Below are positions 16,598 to 26,939 of a DNA stretch of 64,000 bases, one piece after another. The position numbers were made by a program, and so were the translations under genes. The stretch's first letter is position 1, and every line of letters begins with the position of its first letter. The stretch is taken from contig JAJPHL010000009.1 of assembly GCA_021325275.1 (NCBI GenBank), positions 1 through 64,000 on the forward strand, written 5' to 3'. Below the pieces are notes generated by a model. That model searched no databases, had not been told where the DNA came from, and was given only the letters and a program-made list of their open reading frames with translations. The DNA comes from Terriglobia bacterium. Its GTDB lineage: Bacteria; Acidobacteriota; Terriglobia; JAJPHL01.

Positions 16598-19500
16598 TTA
16601 CTTGATGGCCAACGTCACCGTATTGGCCGCGACTCCGTTTTGTGTCAGCACCAGCGGTACCGTGTTGCCCGCTTTAATTCCAGCCGGAATCTGCACGTTG
16701 ATTTGGTAGAGTCCCACGAAACCGGGGGCGAGTCCCGCGAATTGCACCGCGGCCGATTGTCCGCCGATCGCGACTTTCGGTACGCTGAGCGCGTTCGGCA
16801 CCGGATTTGTCGGCGGCGGCGCGCCGGTGGTCACCGGCTGATCGACCGCGCCGAGACCCGTCGCGTAGATCAGCACGACGTCGCCGGCAACCGCCGGAGC
16901 CGACGCGTTTACGAGCGCGCCCGCCGGTGTGACGATGGCGCCTTGATTCGGCGCGGCGGTGGACGGCGCGAGAAACATGCCCGGGCGCGCGGGGACCACG
17001 GTGATCGCTTGCGGCACGGCAGCGGCTTGCGGAGTCAGCACGACAACCTGTTGCTGGCTGCTGGGCGGTGTTTCAAAAGGAACTTGCGCGTTGATCTGTC
17101 CGCTGCTGCCGTAGAAAAGCGGTGCGTTGATTCCACCAACGTTCACGCTGACGCCTCCGAGCGTGGTTGGCAGCGGCGTCTTGGTTGCGCTGAGAGGAGT
17201 CGAGCCGAGTTGCTGGCCGAAAACGGAGACAATGCTGCCCGGCGCCACCGGCGCGCCCGCCGCGAAACTCGCGCCGTTCACGATTCCGCCTTGTCCCACC
17301 ACCGGCGCGGACGCATTCGCATTCACTCCGTACGCCACCGGCGTTAGATTCAACGTGGGCAGCGACGGCGCTTGCGCGCTAATTTGGATGATCGTGAACG
17401 CGCCCGAGCTCTGTGGTTGCCACGTCCCCGTGTAGATGCCGGTTCCCAAACTCACCAGGGGCACCGGAGGATCGCCATTCGAAAATGTCGCTGTGACCGT
17501 GGCATTGGTCACGACATTCGCGCAATCGTCAGTGAGTTGCACTTCGAGACTCACCGGATAACCCACCGAAGTCGAGTAGCTGCCGCCGTTTTGCAAACTT
17601 CGCGTGACGCCGAGCAATTGGGTCGGATTGCACGCCGCCGCAGCCGGCGAGCGCCGATCGTCCGGGCTGGAACCGCCACCGTTGGCAACACCACCGCCGT
17701 TAACAACCAAGAACAGCACGTTCACGGTTTGCGAGATGCCGTCGGCGAAGAGCAACGTCAAAGTTCCGCGGCGGACTCCCGGACTTAAGCCTGACGCCGA
17801 TGGCTGCACGTTCACCGTCAACGGCACGCCGCTTTGCAGCACGGAGTTTTGGGTGCCCGACGTGAGCCACGTGCCGCCGTCGAATGTCAGCAGGCCTTCG
17901 GCGAATCCCAACGACCCGGGTACGGGGGTGTTCAACGTCACCGATTGCGCACTGGGATTTGTGCCAACCGTCGTGGTGAAAATCAATCCCGTAGGACGCA
18001 CTAGCACGCCGGGATTGCTGCCCGCAGGCAGTACGTTGAGCACGACTGTCACCGCTTGCGGCGCATTGCGCGCACCCGGCGCCGCGATCGTCACGATGCC
18101 GTAGTAGGTTCCCGCCGACAGTGACGCGGCATTCACGGAAACCGTCGCGAGCGGAACTTGCAGGGAATTGGGCTGACTTGTCCCGCTCTCGGGCGTCACG
18201 CCGAGCCACGATCCACCGGAGACCGTCGATGCCGCGGCGGTCCAGTTCATTGTGGTTTGCCCGGTATTGAGAACGCCGACGGTCTGCGGCGGCACGCCGC
18301 CTCCTCCAGCGACGGTTGTGAACAGCAATCCCGTTTGACTCACGAGCAGCGTGGGTTTCGGTTGAGTCACCACCAACGCGACCGTTACGGAAAGCGATTG
18401 TCCCGTGGTCGCGCTCTGCACGGTGATAATGCCGGTGTACGAGCCTTCCGTCAATCCCGCGGGATTGACCGAAACGCGCGACACGCCCGGCGCGGACGCC
18501 GTGCTCGTGCCCGACGTCGACGAAATGCTGAGCCAATTCCCACCCGCCTCCGTGACCAAGGCGGCCGTCCAACTCAGCGATCCACCACCACTGTTGGAAA
18601 TGGTAAGCGCGTGCGATCCCGGTGACGCGCCGCCCACCAGGTAATCGAACGTCATCGACGACGCGCTCAGCGCGAGACTCGGTGGAACCGGCTTGGTCAC
18701 CACAAACTGCACCGCGACATTCTGATTCGGCGTGGATGCCAGCGGCGATTGAATCGTAATCGTTCCTTGATACGTGCCCGGCTGCAGGCTCGCGGCGCTG
18801 GCGCTGACCGTCACGCCGCCGGGTGCGTACGCCGTGGGCGGCGAAAACGTGAGCCATGGATTTCCGTCCGTCGTTGACGATTGCACGCTGTAGATCAATC
18901 CATTGACCGTCGAGGCGGTGGACAATTGCGCCGACGCTGGCGTTGCGGTGGTCGCGGGCGCGGTGAAACTCAAACTGGAAGGAGAAACGGAGAAAGCCGG
19001 CCCGTTTACAAACACCTTTCTCACGCGATCGTTTTGCGAATCCACGAAATACAGATTGCCGGAAGAATCGAAGGTGATCGCCGTGGGGAAACGCAGTCCC
19101 GCGGAAGTGGAGAATCCGCCATCGCCCGAGAAATCCTGCGCCCCGGTTCCCACAACGATGTTGACGGTTCCGCCGCTGATCTTTTGGATCGTGCTGCAGA
19201 AAGTATCTGCCAAATAGACGCTGCCCGCGGAATCCACCGCCAATCCTGCGTGATACTCGATTCCGAAGGATGTTTGCGACGCGGGAGTTCCTGAGGGAGT
19301 ACAGCCGGTCTGCCCGGTGCCCGCGAACGTGGAGATTACACCGGCCGGGTTCACCTGGCGAATCCTGAAGTTGAAGCTATCGGCGATGTAGATGTTGCCG
19401 GCCGCGTCCACCGCGACTGACGTAGCGCCGCTGAGCTGTGCGGCGGTTGCCAGTCCACCATCGCCGGAGAATCCCGACTGGCCGGTGCCCGCCACGGTGG

Positions 19501-21091
19501 AAATCGTGCCGTTGGTCACTTTGCGGACGCGATTCTGCCCATCCACGATGTACAAGTTGTTGCCCGCGTCGAACGTGATGCCAAACGGACGCACCGTGGC
19601 GCTCGCGGCTGGTCCGCCATCGCCGACCGCACCGTTTCCTCCTCCTGCGAACGTTGTAATCGTGCCGGTGGCGTCGACTTTTCTCACACGCGAGTTGTCG
19701 GTGTCGGCGATGTAAAGATTGCCGGCGCGATCAACGGCGAGACTCTGCTGCGAACTATTGGAATCAAGCGCGAGGGATGCCTGCGTGGCCGGACCGCCGT
19801 CGCCGGAATAGCCAAAAGTTCCGTTTCCAGCCACGGTGGTCACGACTCCTGTGGGTGAAATCTTGCGGACTCGCTGATTGCCGGTGTCAGCGACGAAAAT
19901 ATTGCCATTTGCGTCCACTGCCACTCCGCCCGACCATTGCGGAAAACTAAAAAAGGAACTGGTTGCGAGTCCGCCGTCCGGCGAATATTTGAACTGTCCG
20001 CTTCCGGCGAACGTATTGATCGTGCCGCTGGCGTTGACCACGCGAATCTTGTGCGAATAGGAATCGCCGATGTAAATGTTGCCGCTCGGATCGACGGCAA
20101 CGCCGAGAGGACCCGCCAAGCGTGCGCTTAACGCCGATCCGCCGTCGCCGGATACGCCCATCGTCCCTTGTCCGGCAACCGTGTTGATCAGTCCGCTGAC
20201 GCCGACTTTTCGGATCCGGTTGTTGTTGTCGGCGATGTACAGATTTCCTTGTGCGTCGAGCGCGATCGCCTGCGGAGACGAGAGTTGAGCGCTCACGGCC
20301 GGTCCGCCATCGCCGGAAAAACCGCCGTTGCCGTTGCCCGCCACGGTGCTGATCGCTCCGCCGTGCGGAATCTTGCGAATGCGGTTGTTCAACCAGTCGG
20401 CGATGTAAAGGGCGCCCTGAGCATCAAGGGCCAGTCCTTGAGGATTGTTGAGAGAAGCGGATGTGGGTGCGCCGCCGTCTCCCGAAAATCCCGCCGTGCC
20501 GTTGCCGGCGAACGTGGTGACGATCCCCGACGTATCGACTTTGCGAATGCGGCTGTTGCCGGAATCGGAGATGTAGACGTTACCTGCTGAATCGACGGCG
20601 ATACCGCTGGGATTACTGAATCCCGCACCGACGGCAGGACCGCCGTCGCCCGAAAATCCGCCACCGCCGCCCGCGATCGTGGTGATTTTTCCGGTCGTAT
20701 CGATTTTGCGCACGCGCCGATTGCCTGTGTCGGCGACGTAGACATTTCCCGCGCCATCCAATGCGATACCCTGGGGCGCGTTGAAGGTCGCGCTGGTGGC
20801 GGGGCCGCCGTCACCGGAAAATCCTTGCGAGCCGGTTCCCGCGATCAGCGTCACCGTGCCGGCCGGTGAAATCTTCACCACAACCGCACCCGGCGTATCG
20901 ACGGCGTAGATGTTGCCGCTGGAATCGGAAGCCATTCCCTCGATCTGCCCCAACGGGACGTTCGCAGCCGTCACGCCGGCGGGAAAAGTCCACGTGGCTC
21001 CCGCGACAGTGGTGATCACGCCCTGCGCGTGTACGCTAGCCGCCGACAGGAAAACGCCGGCAAGAAATGAAAGAAGTCGCCGGAAACTCAT
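16598..21091 (-). CDS. Giant secreted NHL-repeat protein with TIGR03437-like C-terminus
   Basis: 1497 residues. A signal peptide (1-23, ends VHAQG) is followed by about a dozen NHL/beta-propeller units up to about residue 690, each built around FSGDGGPAT, a GVAVD-like core, GN-YIADT, R-RKV and TTVAG. Then come three or four BACON/Ig-like beta domains (about 700-1130, PSSLSFTAP and GTYQGTITIQ), an invasin-like beta domain near 1160-1250, and a C-terminal domain like TIGR03437 (GGIVNGASFAAGAPVAPGS, then IYATGLG). Such proteins are exported and probably surface-attached; the task is unknown. It is a tandem paralogue of 21147-25622 with only 55 nt between them. Confidence 0.9.
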   Translation of the reverse strand: MSFRRLLSFLAGVFLSAASVHAQGVITTVAGATWTFPAGVTAANVPLGQIEGMASDSSGNIYAVDTPGAVVVKISPAGTVTLIAGTGSQGFSGDGGPATSATFNAPQGIALDGAGNVYVADTGNRRVRKIDTTGKITTIAGGGGGFSGDGGPAVGAGFSNPSGIAVDSAGNVYISDSGNSRIRKVDTSGIVTTFAGNGTAGFSGDGGAPTSASLNNPQGLALDAQGALYIADWLNNRIRKIPHGGAISTVAGNGNGGFSGDGGPAVSAQLSSPQAIALDAQGNLYIADNNNRIRKVGVSGLINTVAGQGTMGVSGDGGSALSARLAGPLGVAVDPSGNIYIGDSYSHKIRVVNASGTINTFAGSGQFKYSPDGGLATSSFFSFPQWSGGVAVDANGNIFVADTGNQRVRKISPTGVVTTVAGNGTFGYSGDGGPATQASLALDSNSSQQSLAVDRAGNLYIADTDNSRVRKVDATGTITTFAGGGNGAVGDGGPAASATVRPFGITFDAGNNLYIVDGQNRVRKVTNGTISTVAGTGQSGFSGDGGLATAAQLSGATSVAVDAAGNIYIADSFNFRIRQVNPAGVISTFAGTGQTGCTPSGTPASQTSFGIEYHAGLAVDSAGSVYLADTFCSTIQKISGGTVNIVVGTGAQDFSGDGGFSTSAGLRFPTAITFDSSGNLYFVDSQNDRVRKVFVNGPAFSVSPSSLSFTAPATTATPASAQLSTASTVNGLIYSVQSSTTDGNPWLTFSPPTAYAPGGVTVSASAASLQPGTYQGTITIQSPLASTPNQNVAVQFVVTKPVPPSLALSASSMTFDYLVGGASPGSHALTISNSGGGSLSWTAALVTEAGGNWLSISSTSGTSTASAPGVSRVSVNPAGLTEGSYTGIITVQSATTGQSLSVTVALVVTQPKPTLLVSQTGLLFTTVAGGGGVPPQTVGVLNTGQTTMNWTAAASTVSGGSWLGVTPESGTSQPNSLQVPLATVSVNAASLSAGTYYGIVTIAAPGARNAPQAVTVVLNVLPAGSNPGVLVRPTGLIFTTTVGTNPSAQSVTLNTPVPGSLGFAEGLLTFDGGTWLTSGTQNSVLQSGVPLTVNVQPSASGLSPGVRRGTLTLLFADGISQTVNVLFLVVNGGGVANGGGSSPDDRRSPAAAACNPTQLLGVTRSLQNGGSYSTSVGYPVSLEVQLTDDCANVVTNATVTATFSNGDPPVPLVSLGTGIYTGTWQPQSSGAFTIIQISAQAPSLPTLNLTPVAYGVNANASAPVVGQGGIVNGASFAAGAPVAPGSIVSVFGQQLGSTPLSATKTPLPTTLGGVSVNVGGINAPLFYGSSGQINAQVPFETPPSSQQQVVVLTPQAAAVPQAITVVPARPGMFLAPSTAAPNQGAIVTPAGALVNASAPAVAGDVVLIYATGLGAVDQPVTTGAPPPTNPVPNALSVPKVAIGGQSAAVQFAGLAPGFVGLYQINVQIPAGIKAGNTVPLVLTQNGVAANTVTLAIK

Positions 21092-21146
21092 AGGCCCCCA
21101 AAGCCGAGGCTATTTTACACTAAGCGCCGCCGTCGTTGGATCGTCG

Positions 21147-24100
21147 TTATTTGATGGCCAGCGTTACCGTGTTGCTCGCGACTCCGTTTTGCGTCAACAC
21201 CAGCGGTACCGCGTTGCCCTTGGACGTGTTTGCCGGAACCTGTACGTTGATTTGGTAGAGTCCCACGAAGCCGGGCGCGAGTCCCGCGAACTGGACTGCG
21301 GCCGATTGTCCGCTGATCGCGACTTTCGGGACAACCACGGCGTTGGGCACGGGATTCGTTTGCGGCGGCGCGCCGGTGGTCACCGGCTGATCGACCGCGC
21401 CGAGACCCGTCGCGTAGATCAGCACTACGTCACCGGCCGTCGCCGGCGACGCCGCGTTGATCAGCACGCCGGCCGGCGTGACGATCGCGCCTTGATTCGG
21501 CGTGGCGGAAGTGGGCGCGAGGAATATTCCAGGACGCGCGGGAACCACGGTGATCGACTGCGGCACAGCGGCGGCCGAGGGCGTGAGCACAACCACTTGC
21601 TGTTGGCTGCTCTGCGGAGTCTCGAAGGGAACTTGCGCGTTGATCTGGCCGTTGGAGTCGTAGAAGAGCGGCGCGTTGAGGCCGCCGACATTCACGCTGA
21701 CGCCGCCGAGTGTGGTGGGCAGCGGGACTTTTTGCGCGGCGGCGGGAGACGATCCCAGTTGTTGGCCGAAGACCGACACGATGCTTCCCGGCGCGACGGG
21801 CGCGCCCGCCGCGAAACTCGCGCCGTTCACGATTCCGCCTTGTCCGACAATCGGCGCACTGGTGCTCGCGCTGACGCCGAACTGGACCGCCGGCAAATTC
21901 AGCGCCGGCAGCGAGGGCGCTTGCGCGGTGATCTGAACGAACGTAGATCCACCGGCGCTCTGCGGCTGCCACGTTCCCGTGTAGACGCCCGTGCCTAGAC
22001 TCGCCAGCGCCACCGGAGGATCGCCGTTCGAAAACGTCGCCGTGACGGTGGCGTTGGTCACCACGTTGGCGCAATCGTCGGTGAGTTGCACTTCGAGACT
22101 CACCGGATATCCCACCGATGTTGCGTAGCCCGCGCCGTTTTGCAAACTTCGCGTGACACCGAGAAGCTGCGTCGGGTTGCACGCTGCGGCGGCGAGTGAG
22201 CGCCGATCGTTTGCTTCGGAAGTGCCGCCATTTACCACGAGAAACAGCACATTCACAGTTTGTGATGTGCCGTCGGCGAAGAGAAGCGTCAAAGTTCCGC
22301 GGCGGACTCCTGAACTCAAGCCGGATACCGATGGCTGTACGGTCACGGAAGACGGCACGCCGCTTTGCAGCACAGAATTCTGCGTGCCCGATGCCAACCA
22401 CGTGCCGCCGTCGAACGTCAGGAAGCCCTGCGCGAATCCGAGCGATCCCGGCACGGGCGTATTCAGCATCACCGATTGCGCGGCGGGCGTGGTTCCTTGC
22501 GTGGTCGTGAAAATCAATCCCGTGGGACGCACGAGTACGCCGGGATTCGATCCCGCGGGCAGCACGTTTAGCACAACGGTCACGGCTTGCGGCGCGTTTC
22601 TTGCTCCCGGCGCGGCGATCGTGACCACGCCGTAATACGTTCCCGCCGCGAGCGACGACGCATTGATCGCGACAGTCGCGAGCGGCACTTGCAGCGAGTT
22701 CGGTTGACTCGTTCCGTTCGCGGGCGACACGCTGAGCCACTGTCCGCCGGAAATAGTCGACGCAGCAGCGGTCCAATTCATCGCCGTCTGACCGGTGTTG
22801 ATGATTCCGATGGTTTGCGGCGGGACTCCTCCGCCGCCCGCGACGGTGGTGAACAGCAATCCCGATTGACTCACGAGCAGCGTCGGCTGCGGTTGCGTGA
22901 CCACCAACGTGATCGTCACGTTGAACGATTGCCCGGTCGTAGCGCTTTGCACGGCGATCGTGCCGGTGTACGCGCCCGCCGCGAGGCCTGATGGGTTCAC
23001 GCTGATTTGCGCGACACCCGGCGCGGCGGCCGTGCTCGATCCCGACGCCGGCGACACAGTGAGCCAGTTTCCTCCCGCGTCAGTGGACGCGGCTGCAGTC
23101 CACGAAAGCGATCCGCCGCCGCTGTTGGCCAAGGTGAGTGCGCGCGGCGCCAGCGTCGTGACGCCGGTGAGATAGTCGAACTGCATCGACGACGCGCTCA
23201 GCGTAAGGCTCGGTGGAGTCGCCGGCGTCACCGTAAATTGCACGGCAACGTTTTGATTCGGTGTGGCCGCCAGCGGCTCTTGTATCGTGATCGTTCCTTG
23301 ATACGTTCCCGGCTGCAGCTTGGCGGCGTTCGCGCTCACCGTGATTCCGCTGGGTGAATAGCCGAACGCTGGCGAGAACGTCAGCCACGGATTGCCGTCG
23401 GTGGTGGACGACTGCACGCTGTAAACGAGTCCTGAAACGGTGGAGGCCGTGGAAATCTGCTGCGAGACCGGTGTGCTGGTCGTTGCGGGCGCGGTGAAGG
23501 TCAGCGTCGTGGGCGAGGCCACGAACGATGGCGCGGCGGCCAGCACTTTGCGCACGCTGTCTCTAGATGCGATGTAGATGTTTCCCGCCGAGTCGACGGC
23601 GACATCCGAGGGCGAAAGCGATGCTTGCAGCGCGGAGGCGCCGTCGCCGACAATCGTCCCGCCGCCCGCTACGGTGCTGATCGTGCCGTCGGTGGCGACT
23701 CTGCGAATGCGGGAGTTGCAACTGTCGGCAATGTAGACGTTGCCATTGAGATCGGTTGTGATTCCTTGGTTGTTACAGATTCGGGCGCTGGTGGCCGGGC
23801 CGCCGTCGCCGGAAAAGCCCGGTGTGCCTGTCCCTGCGAACGTTGTGATCACCCCTGCCGGCGTCACTTTGCGAATCACGGCGTTGTTCGTATCGGAAAT
23901 GTAGACATTACCGATGCCATCGACGGTAAGTCCGTTGGGACTATTGAGTGTGGCGCTGGTGGCCGGGCCGCCGTCGCCGGAATATCCCGCGTTGCCGTTG
24001 CCGGCGTAGGTGGTGATGACTCCCGATGTGCTGATTTTGCGGATGCGGTTCTCGCTTCGTCCGGCAACGTATAGATTTCCGGCGCGGTCGAAAGCGAGCG

Positions 24101-25622
24101 CGTCTGGCGTGCTAACGTTGGCGGAACTGGCCGGACCGCCGTCGCCGCCGTAGCCGTTGCCGCCCACCACTTGTGAGAGCAAGCCCGCCGTGGAGATCTT
24201 GAAGACTCCCGAGCTCAGGCAAATGTAGACATTCCCTGAGGCATCCACCGCGGGCGCCAGCGGCTCCGCGATCGCGAAACTTGTGGCCGTTGGCGTTCCG
24301 TTGAGAACTCCGACGCCGAGCACGCCGGTTCCGGCGATCGTGGAAATCAATCCGGCCGGAGTGACTTTGCGAATGCGATCTTCGAGAGTGTCCGCGATGT
24401 AAAGGTTGCCCGCGGAGTCCAGCGCGATATGCGGCAGGTTGTATTGAAAGCCGAGGTAAGCGCTCGTCGCAGGGCCGCCGTCGCCCGAGATGCGAAACTG
24501 TCCGTTGCCCGCGAATGTCGAGATGATCCCCGCTGTGTTGATCTTGCGAACTCGCTTGTTGCTTCGGTCGGCGACGTAAATGTTGCCCGCCGCATCGGCG
24601 GCTACTCCACCGATGGTGGAGAACGAAGCCTGAAGCGCGGGGCCGCCGTCGCCCGCGAAGGTGGGGCCATTACCGGCGCCGGCCACCAGATTGATGAGGC
24701 CGCTCGTATTGACACGGCGCACGAGGTTGGCAAAACGTTCGCCGATCAATACGTTTCCAGCGCTATCCACGGCGACCGAGTATGGATCGGAAAGCGAAGC
24801 GCTCACGGCGGGACCACCGTCGCCCGAGGCGAACGCCTGTCCGTTGCCGGCAATCGTGGAGATGACTCCGCCGCGAGGAATTTTGCGGACGCGGTGATTT
24901 CCATCGTCGGCGATATACAGCGCACCCGATGAATCCACCGCCACGCCCGACGGAAAGTTCAGCGCCGCCGCCGCGGCGGGACCGCCGTCGCCGGAGAATC
25001 CCTGCACGCCGGTGCCGGCGATGGTGGTGATGATTCCGTTCGGCGCGATCTGCCGGACCCGATGATTGTTGCTGTCGGCGAGGTAGACATTCCCTTGGGA
25101 ATCCACGGCGAGGCCATTGCCTGCGTTGGTAATCGCCGACGAACCGGTGATGGCGGCAGACGTGGCCGGGCCGCCGTCACCGGAAAACCCGGGAATTCCC
25201 GTGCCCGCGAAGGCGGTGATGATGCCGCTCGTACTCACCTTGCGGACTCGCGCGGAATCCCAAACGTAGATATTGCCTGAAGCATCCACGGCAACCGTGG
25301 ACGGTATCTGCAACGAGGCGCTCGTGGCCGGTCCGCCGTCGCCGGAGAATCCCTGCGTGCCATTTCCGGCGACCACGGTGAGGATTCCATTGGGCGAAAC
25401 CTTCATCACCATGAAATTGTAGGTGTCGACGAAGAAGACATTGCCGCCGGCGTCGGTTGTCACCGAAGTGATGTAGCTGAGCGGGGCGTTGACGGCGGGT
25501 CCGCCATTGCCCGTGAAGACCCACTGCGCTCCCGCGACCGTTCCGATCACGCCTTGCGCGTGCGCGCCGAGTGGGACCAGGAAAACGCCAACAACAAACG
25601 ACAGGATTCGCCGGAAACTCAT
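21147..25622 (-). CDS. Giant secreted NHL-repeat protein, tandem paralogue
   Basis: 1491 residues with the same architecture as its downstream neighbour: signal peptide ending AHAQG, about a dozen NHL units to about residue 680, BACON/Ig-like beta domains, an invasin-like beta domain and the TIGR03437-like C-terminus. The C-terminal 800 residues are nearly collinear with the neighbour (for example IVNGASFAAGAPVAPGSIV is identical). The NHL units differ much more, which suggests duplication followed by divergence of the propeller or exchange of the shared tail. Both starts share MSFRR-LSF and similar upstream bases. It is probably transcribed first, with the paralogue after it. Confidence 0.9.
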   Translation of the reverse strand: MSFRRILSFVVGVFLVPLGAHAQGVIGTVAGAQWVFTGNGGPAVNAPLSYITSVTTDAGGNVFFVDTYNFMVMKVSPNGILTVVAGNGTQGFSGDGGPATSASLQIPSTVAVDASGNIYVWDSARVRKVSTSGIITAFAGTGIPGFSGDGGPATSAAITGSSAITNAGNGLAVDSQGNVYLADSNNHRVRQIAPNGIITTIAGTGVQGFSGDGGPAAAAALNFPSGVAVDSSGALYIADDGNHRVRKIPRGGVISTIAGNGQAFASGDGGPAVSASLSDPYSVAVDSAGNVLIGERFANLVRRVNTSGLINLVAGAGNGPTFAGDGGPALQASFSTIGGVAADAAGNIYVADRSNKRVRKINTAGIISTFAGNGQFRISGDGGPATSAYLGFQYNLPHIALDSAGNLYIADTLEDRIRKVTPAGLISTIAGTGVLGVGVLNGTPTATSFAIAEPLAPAVDASGNVYICLSSGVFKISTAGLLSQVVGGNGYGGDGGPASSANVSTPDALAFDRAGNLYVAGRSENRIRKISTSGVITTYAGNGNAGYSGDGGPATSATLNSPNGLTVDGIGNVYISDTNNAVIRKVTPAGVITTFAGTGTPGFSGDGGPATSARICNNQGITTDLNGNVYIADSCNSRIRRVATDGTISTVAGGGTIVGDGASALQASLSPSDVAVDSAGNIYIASRDSVRKVLAAAPSFVASPTTLTFTAPATTSTPVSQQISTASTVSGLVYSVQSSTTDGNPWLTFSPAFGYSPSGITVSANAAKLQPGTYQGTITIQEPLAATPNQNVAVQFTVTPATPPSLTLSASSMQFDYLTGVTTLAPRALTLANSGGGSLSWTAAASTDAGGNWLTVSPASGSSTAAAPGVAQISVNPSGLAAGAYTGTIAVQSATTGQSFNVTITLVVTQPQPTLLVSQSGLLFTTVAGGGGVPPQTIGIINTGQTAMNWTAAASTISGGQWLSVSPANGTSQPNSLQVPLATVAINASSLAAGTYYGVVTIAAPGARNAPQAVTVVLNVLPAGSNPGVLVRPTGLIFTTTQGTTPAAQSVMLNTPVPGSLGFAQGFLTFDGGTWLASGTQNSVLQSGVPSSVTVQPSVSGLSSGVRRGTLTLLFADGTSQTVNVLFLVVNGGTSEANDRRSLAAAACNPTQLLGVTRSLQNGAGYATSVGYPVSLEVQLTDDCANVVTNATVTATFSNGDPPVALASLGTGVYTGTWQPQSAGGSTFVQITAQAPSLPALNLPAVQFGVSASTSAPIVGQGGIVNGASFAAGAPVAPGSIVSVFGQQLGSSPAAAQKVPLPTTLGGVSVNVGGLNAPLFYDSNGQINAQVPFETPQSSQQQVVVLTPSAAAVPQSITVVPARPGIFLAPTSATPNQGAIVTPAGVLINAASPATAGDVVLIYATGLGAVDQPVTTGAPPQTNPVPNAVVVPKVAISGQSAAVQFAGLAPGFVGLYQINVQVPANTSKGNAVPLVLTQNGVASNTVTLAIK

Positions 25623-25691
25623 AAGCCTCCGAAGGTCACGCTATTCTACACTAGCGGCCGTGGAGTGGTGACGCGGCTGACGTAATATCCT

Positions 25692-26939
25692 ATGGTGAGT
25701 TTCGCAGCGCCTTTCATCCGCCGGTATGGTCCTCCCGTGTTTTTTTTCGCGTGCGTTTTCCTATACGTCCGCGAAACCATTGTCAGGGTCGTGCCGGCGC
25801 TCGCCGGTCCCAGCGATTTCCTGGTTTATCAACAGGGCGCGGTTCAAGTGGTGAATGGCAACAGCCCGTTTACCGCCGTCCGGTATTTCTATCCGCCGCT
25901 TCTCGCGTTGCTTCTTACGCCCATTGCCCGCCTGGACTACGTCGTCGGGCGATGGTTGTGGTTCTTGTTTTCGCAGCTCTGTTTGCTCGGGTCGGCGTGG
26001 CTTCTGTGGCGTTTTCTTGGCCGGGATTGGACGGCCGCGTGCATCATTGCACTCGTTTGGGCCACGGGCGGCGCGGCTTTTGAGAATCTCTACCTGGGTC
26101 AGTTGGGCCCGCAGCTCCTGTTGCTGTTTGTTCTCGCGTATACGCGAACCGGGTGGTTCCAAGGCAGTGCTCTGGGACTCGCCGCGGCTCTCAAAGTGTT
26201 TCCCGGTCTCGCGGCCGCGGCGCTCTTATTGGCGCCTTCACGTCGCGCGTTTGTCAGCTTCATCGTTGCCGCTGCCGCGTTGAGCGCGATTCCGTGGATC
26301 ATTGTGGTGGCCGCGCTCTCGGGCCCCCGGAAGCCGGTGGGAGAGTCGTTCGTGGCCGGGACGCCGGCGATTCTGAGTTGGTCACTACCGTCGGTGGCGC
26401 TCCGTGCGCTCGATCCGCCGCGCGAAGGAATGCCGTTCCCGCGCAATTGGGAGATCGGCAACGACGCGCCGAGCCTCCAACTACCGCTGCGTGATCGCGT
26501 AGTCTCGTTATCGGTGGCGGCCGTCACTTTTTTCGGCGGAACGGCGCTGGTTTTCTTTACGACGCGAGGGCGGCTGTCATCCGCGGGCGTGCCATGGGCG
26601 ATGGCGGCATTCGTGGCGCTGTCGCTCGCGTCGTTGCCGTACGCTTGGACGCATTACCAACTTTTCCAATATCCGGCGGTTGCGATGCTCCTCTGTTACC
26701 TCTGGCGATCGCGCCGGTGGGGCCTCGGTGCATTCGTGCTCGTGTGCGGCGCATTGCTGTACCCGCTGCCCGTTGCGGTTCTCAGAAGATACTATGAACA
26801 GCGCGGCGGAAGTTGGGCTCCGGCCGCTCCCGTCACTCTCTTTTTTTGGACCTCCGTCGCGCCGCTCGCATCGCTCGCGTTATTCGGAGTATTGAATCGC
26901 ATGAAAAACGAATCGTACTTGATGGACTCCCGCCGTTAG
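25692..26939 (+). CDS. DUF2029/GT87-like polytopic membrane protein
   Basis: 415 residues from ATG 25692, with about ten hydrophobic helices. The pattern SDFLVYQQGAVQVVNGNSPF followed by RYFYPPLLALLL is characteristic of the GT87 family, whose studied members are polyprenyl-phosphate-mannose-dependent mannosyltransferases of the inner membrane. The acidic residue after the first helix is present. Its 3' end overlaps the end of the convergent YfhO-like gene by 60 nt. The exact sugar donor cannot be inferred. Confidence 0.8.
   Translation: MVSFAAPFIRRYGPPVFFFACVFLYVRETIVRVVPALAGPSDFLVYQQGAVQVVNGNSPFTAVRYFYPPLLALLLTPIARLDYVVGRWLWFLFSQLCLLGSAWLLWRFLGRDWTAACIIALVWATGGAAFENLYLGQLGPQLLLLFVLAYTRTGWFQGSALGLAAALKVFPGLAAAALLLAPSRRAFVSFIVAAAALSAIPWIIVVAALSGPRKPVGESFVAGTPAILSWSLPSVALRALDPPREGMPFPRNWEIGNDAPSLQLPLRDRVVSLSVAAVTFFGGTALVFFTTRGRLSSAGVPWAMAAFVALSLASLPYAWTHYQLFQYPAVAMLLCYLWRSRRWGLGAFVLVCGALLYPLPVAVLRRYYEQRGGSWAPAAPVTLFFWTSVAPLASLALFGVLNRMKNESYLMDSRR

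Noticed and set aside
17127-25280. Many plus-strand frames of 60-360 aa across the NHL genes
   Set aside because: They repeat the periodicity of the NHL units on the opposite strand and have no independent support.
18000-25600. Regularly spaced repeats that could be taken for a CRISPR array
   Set aside because: The spacing and sequence follow coding NHL units (about 160-170 nt, degenerate); there are no identical repeats with unique spacers and no cas genes.
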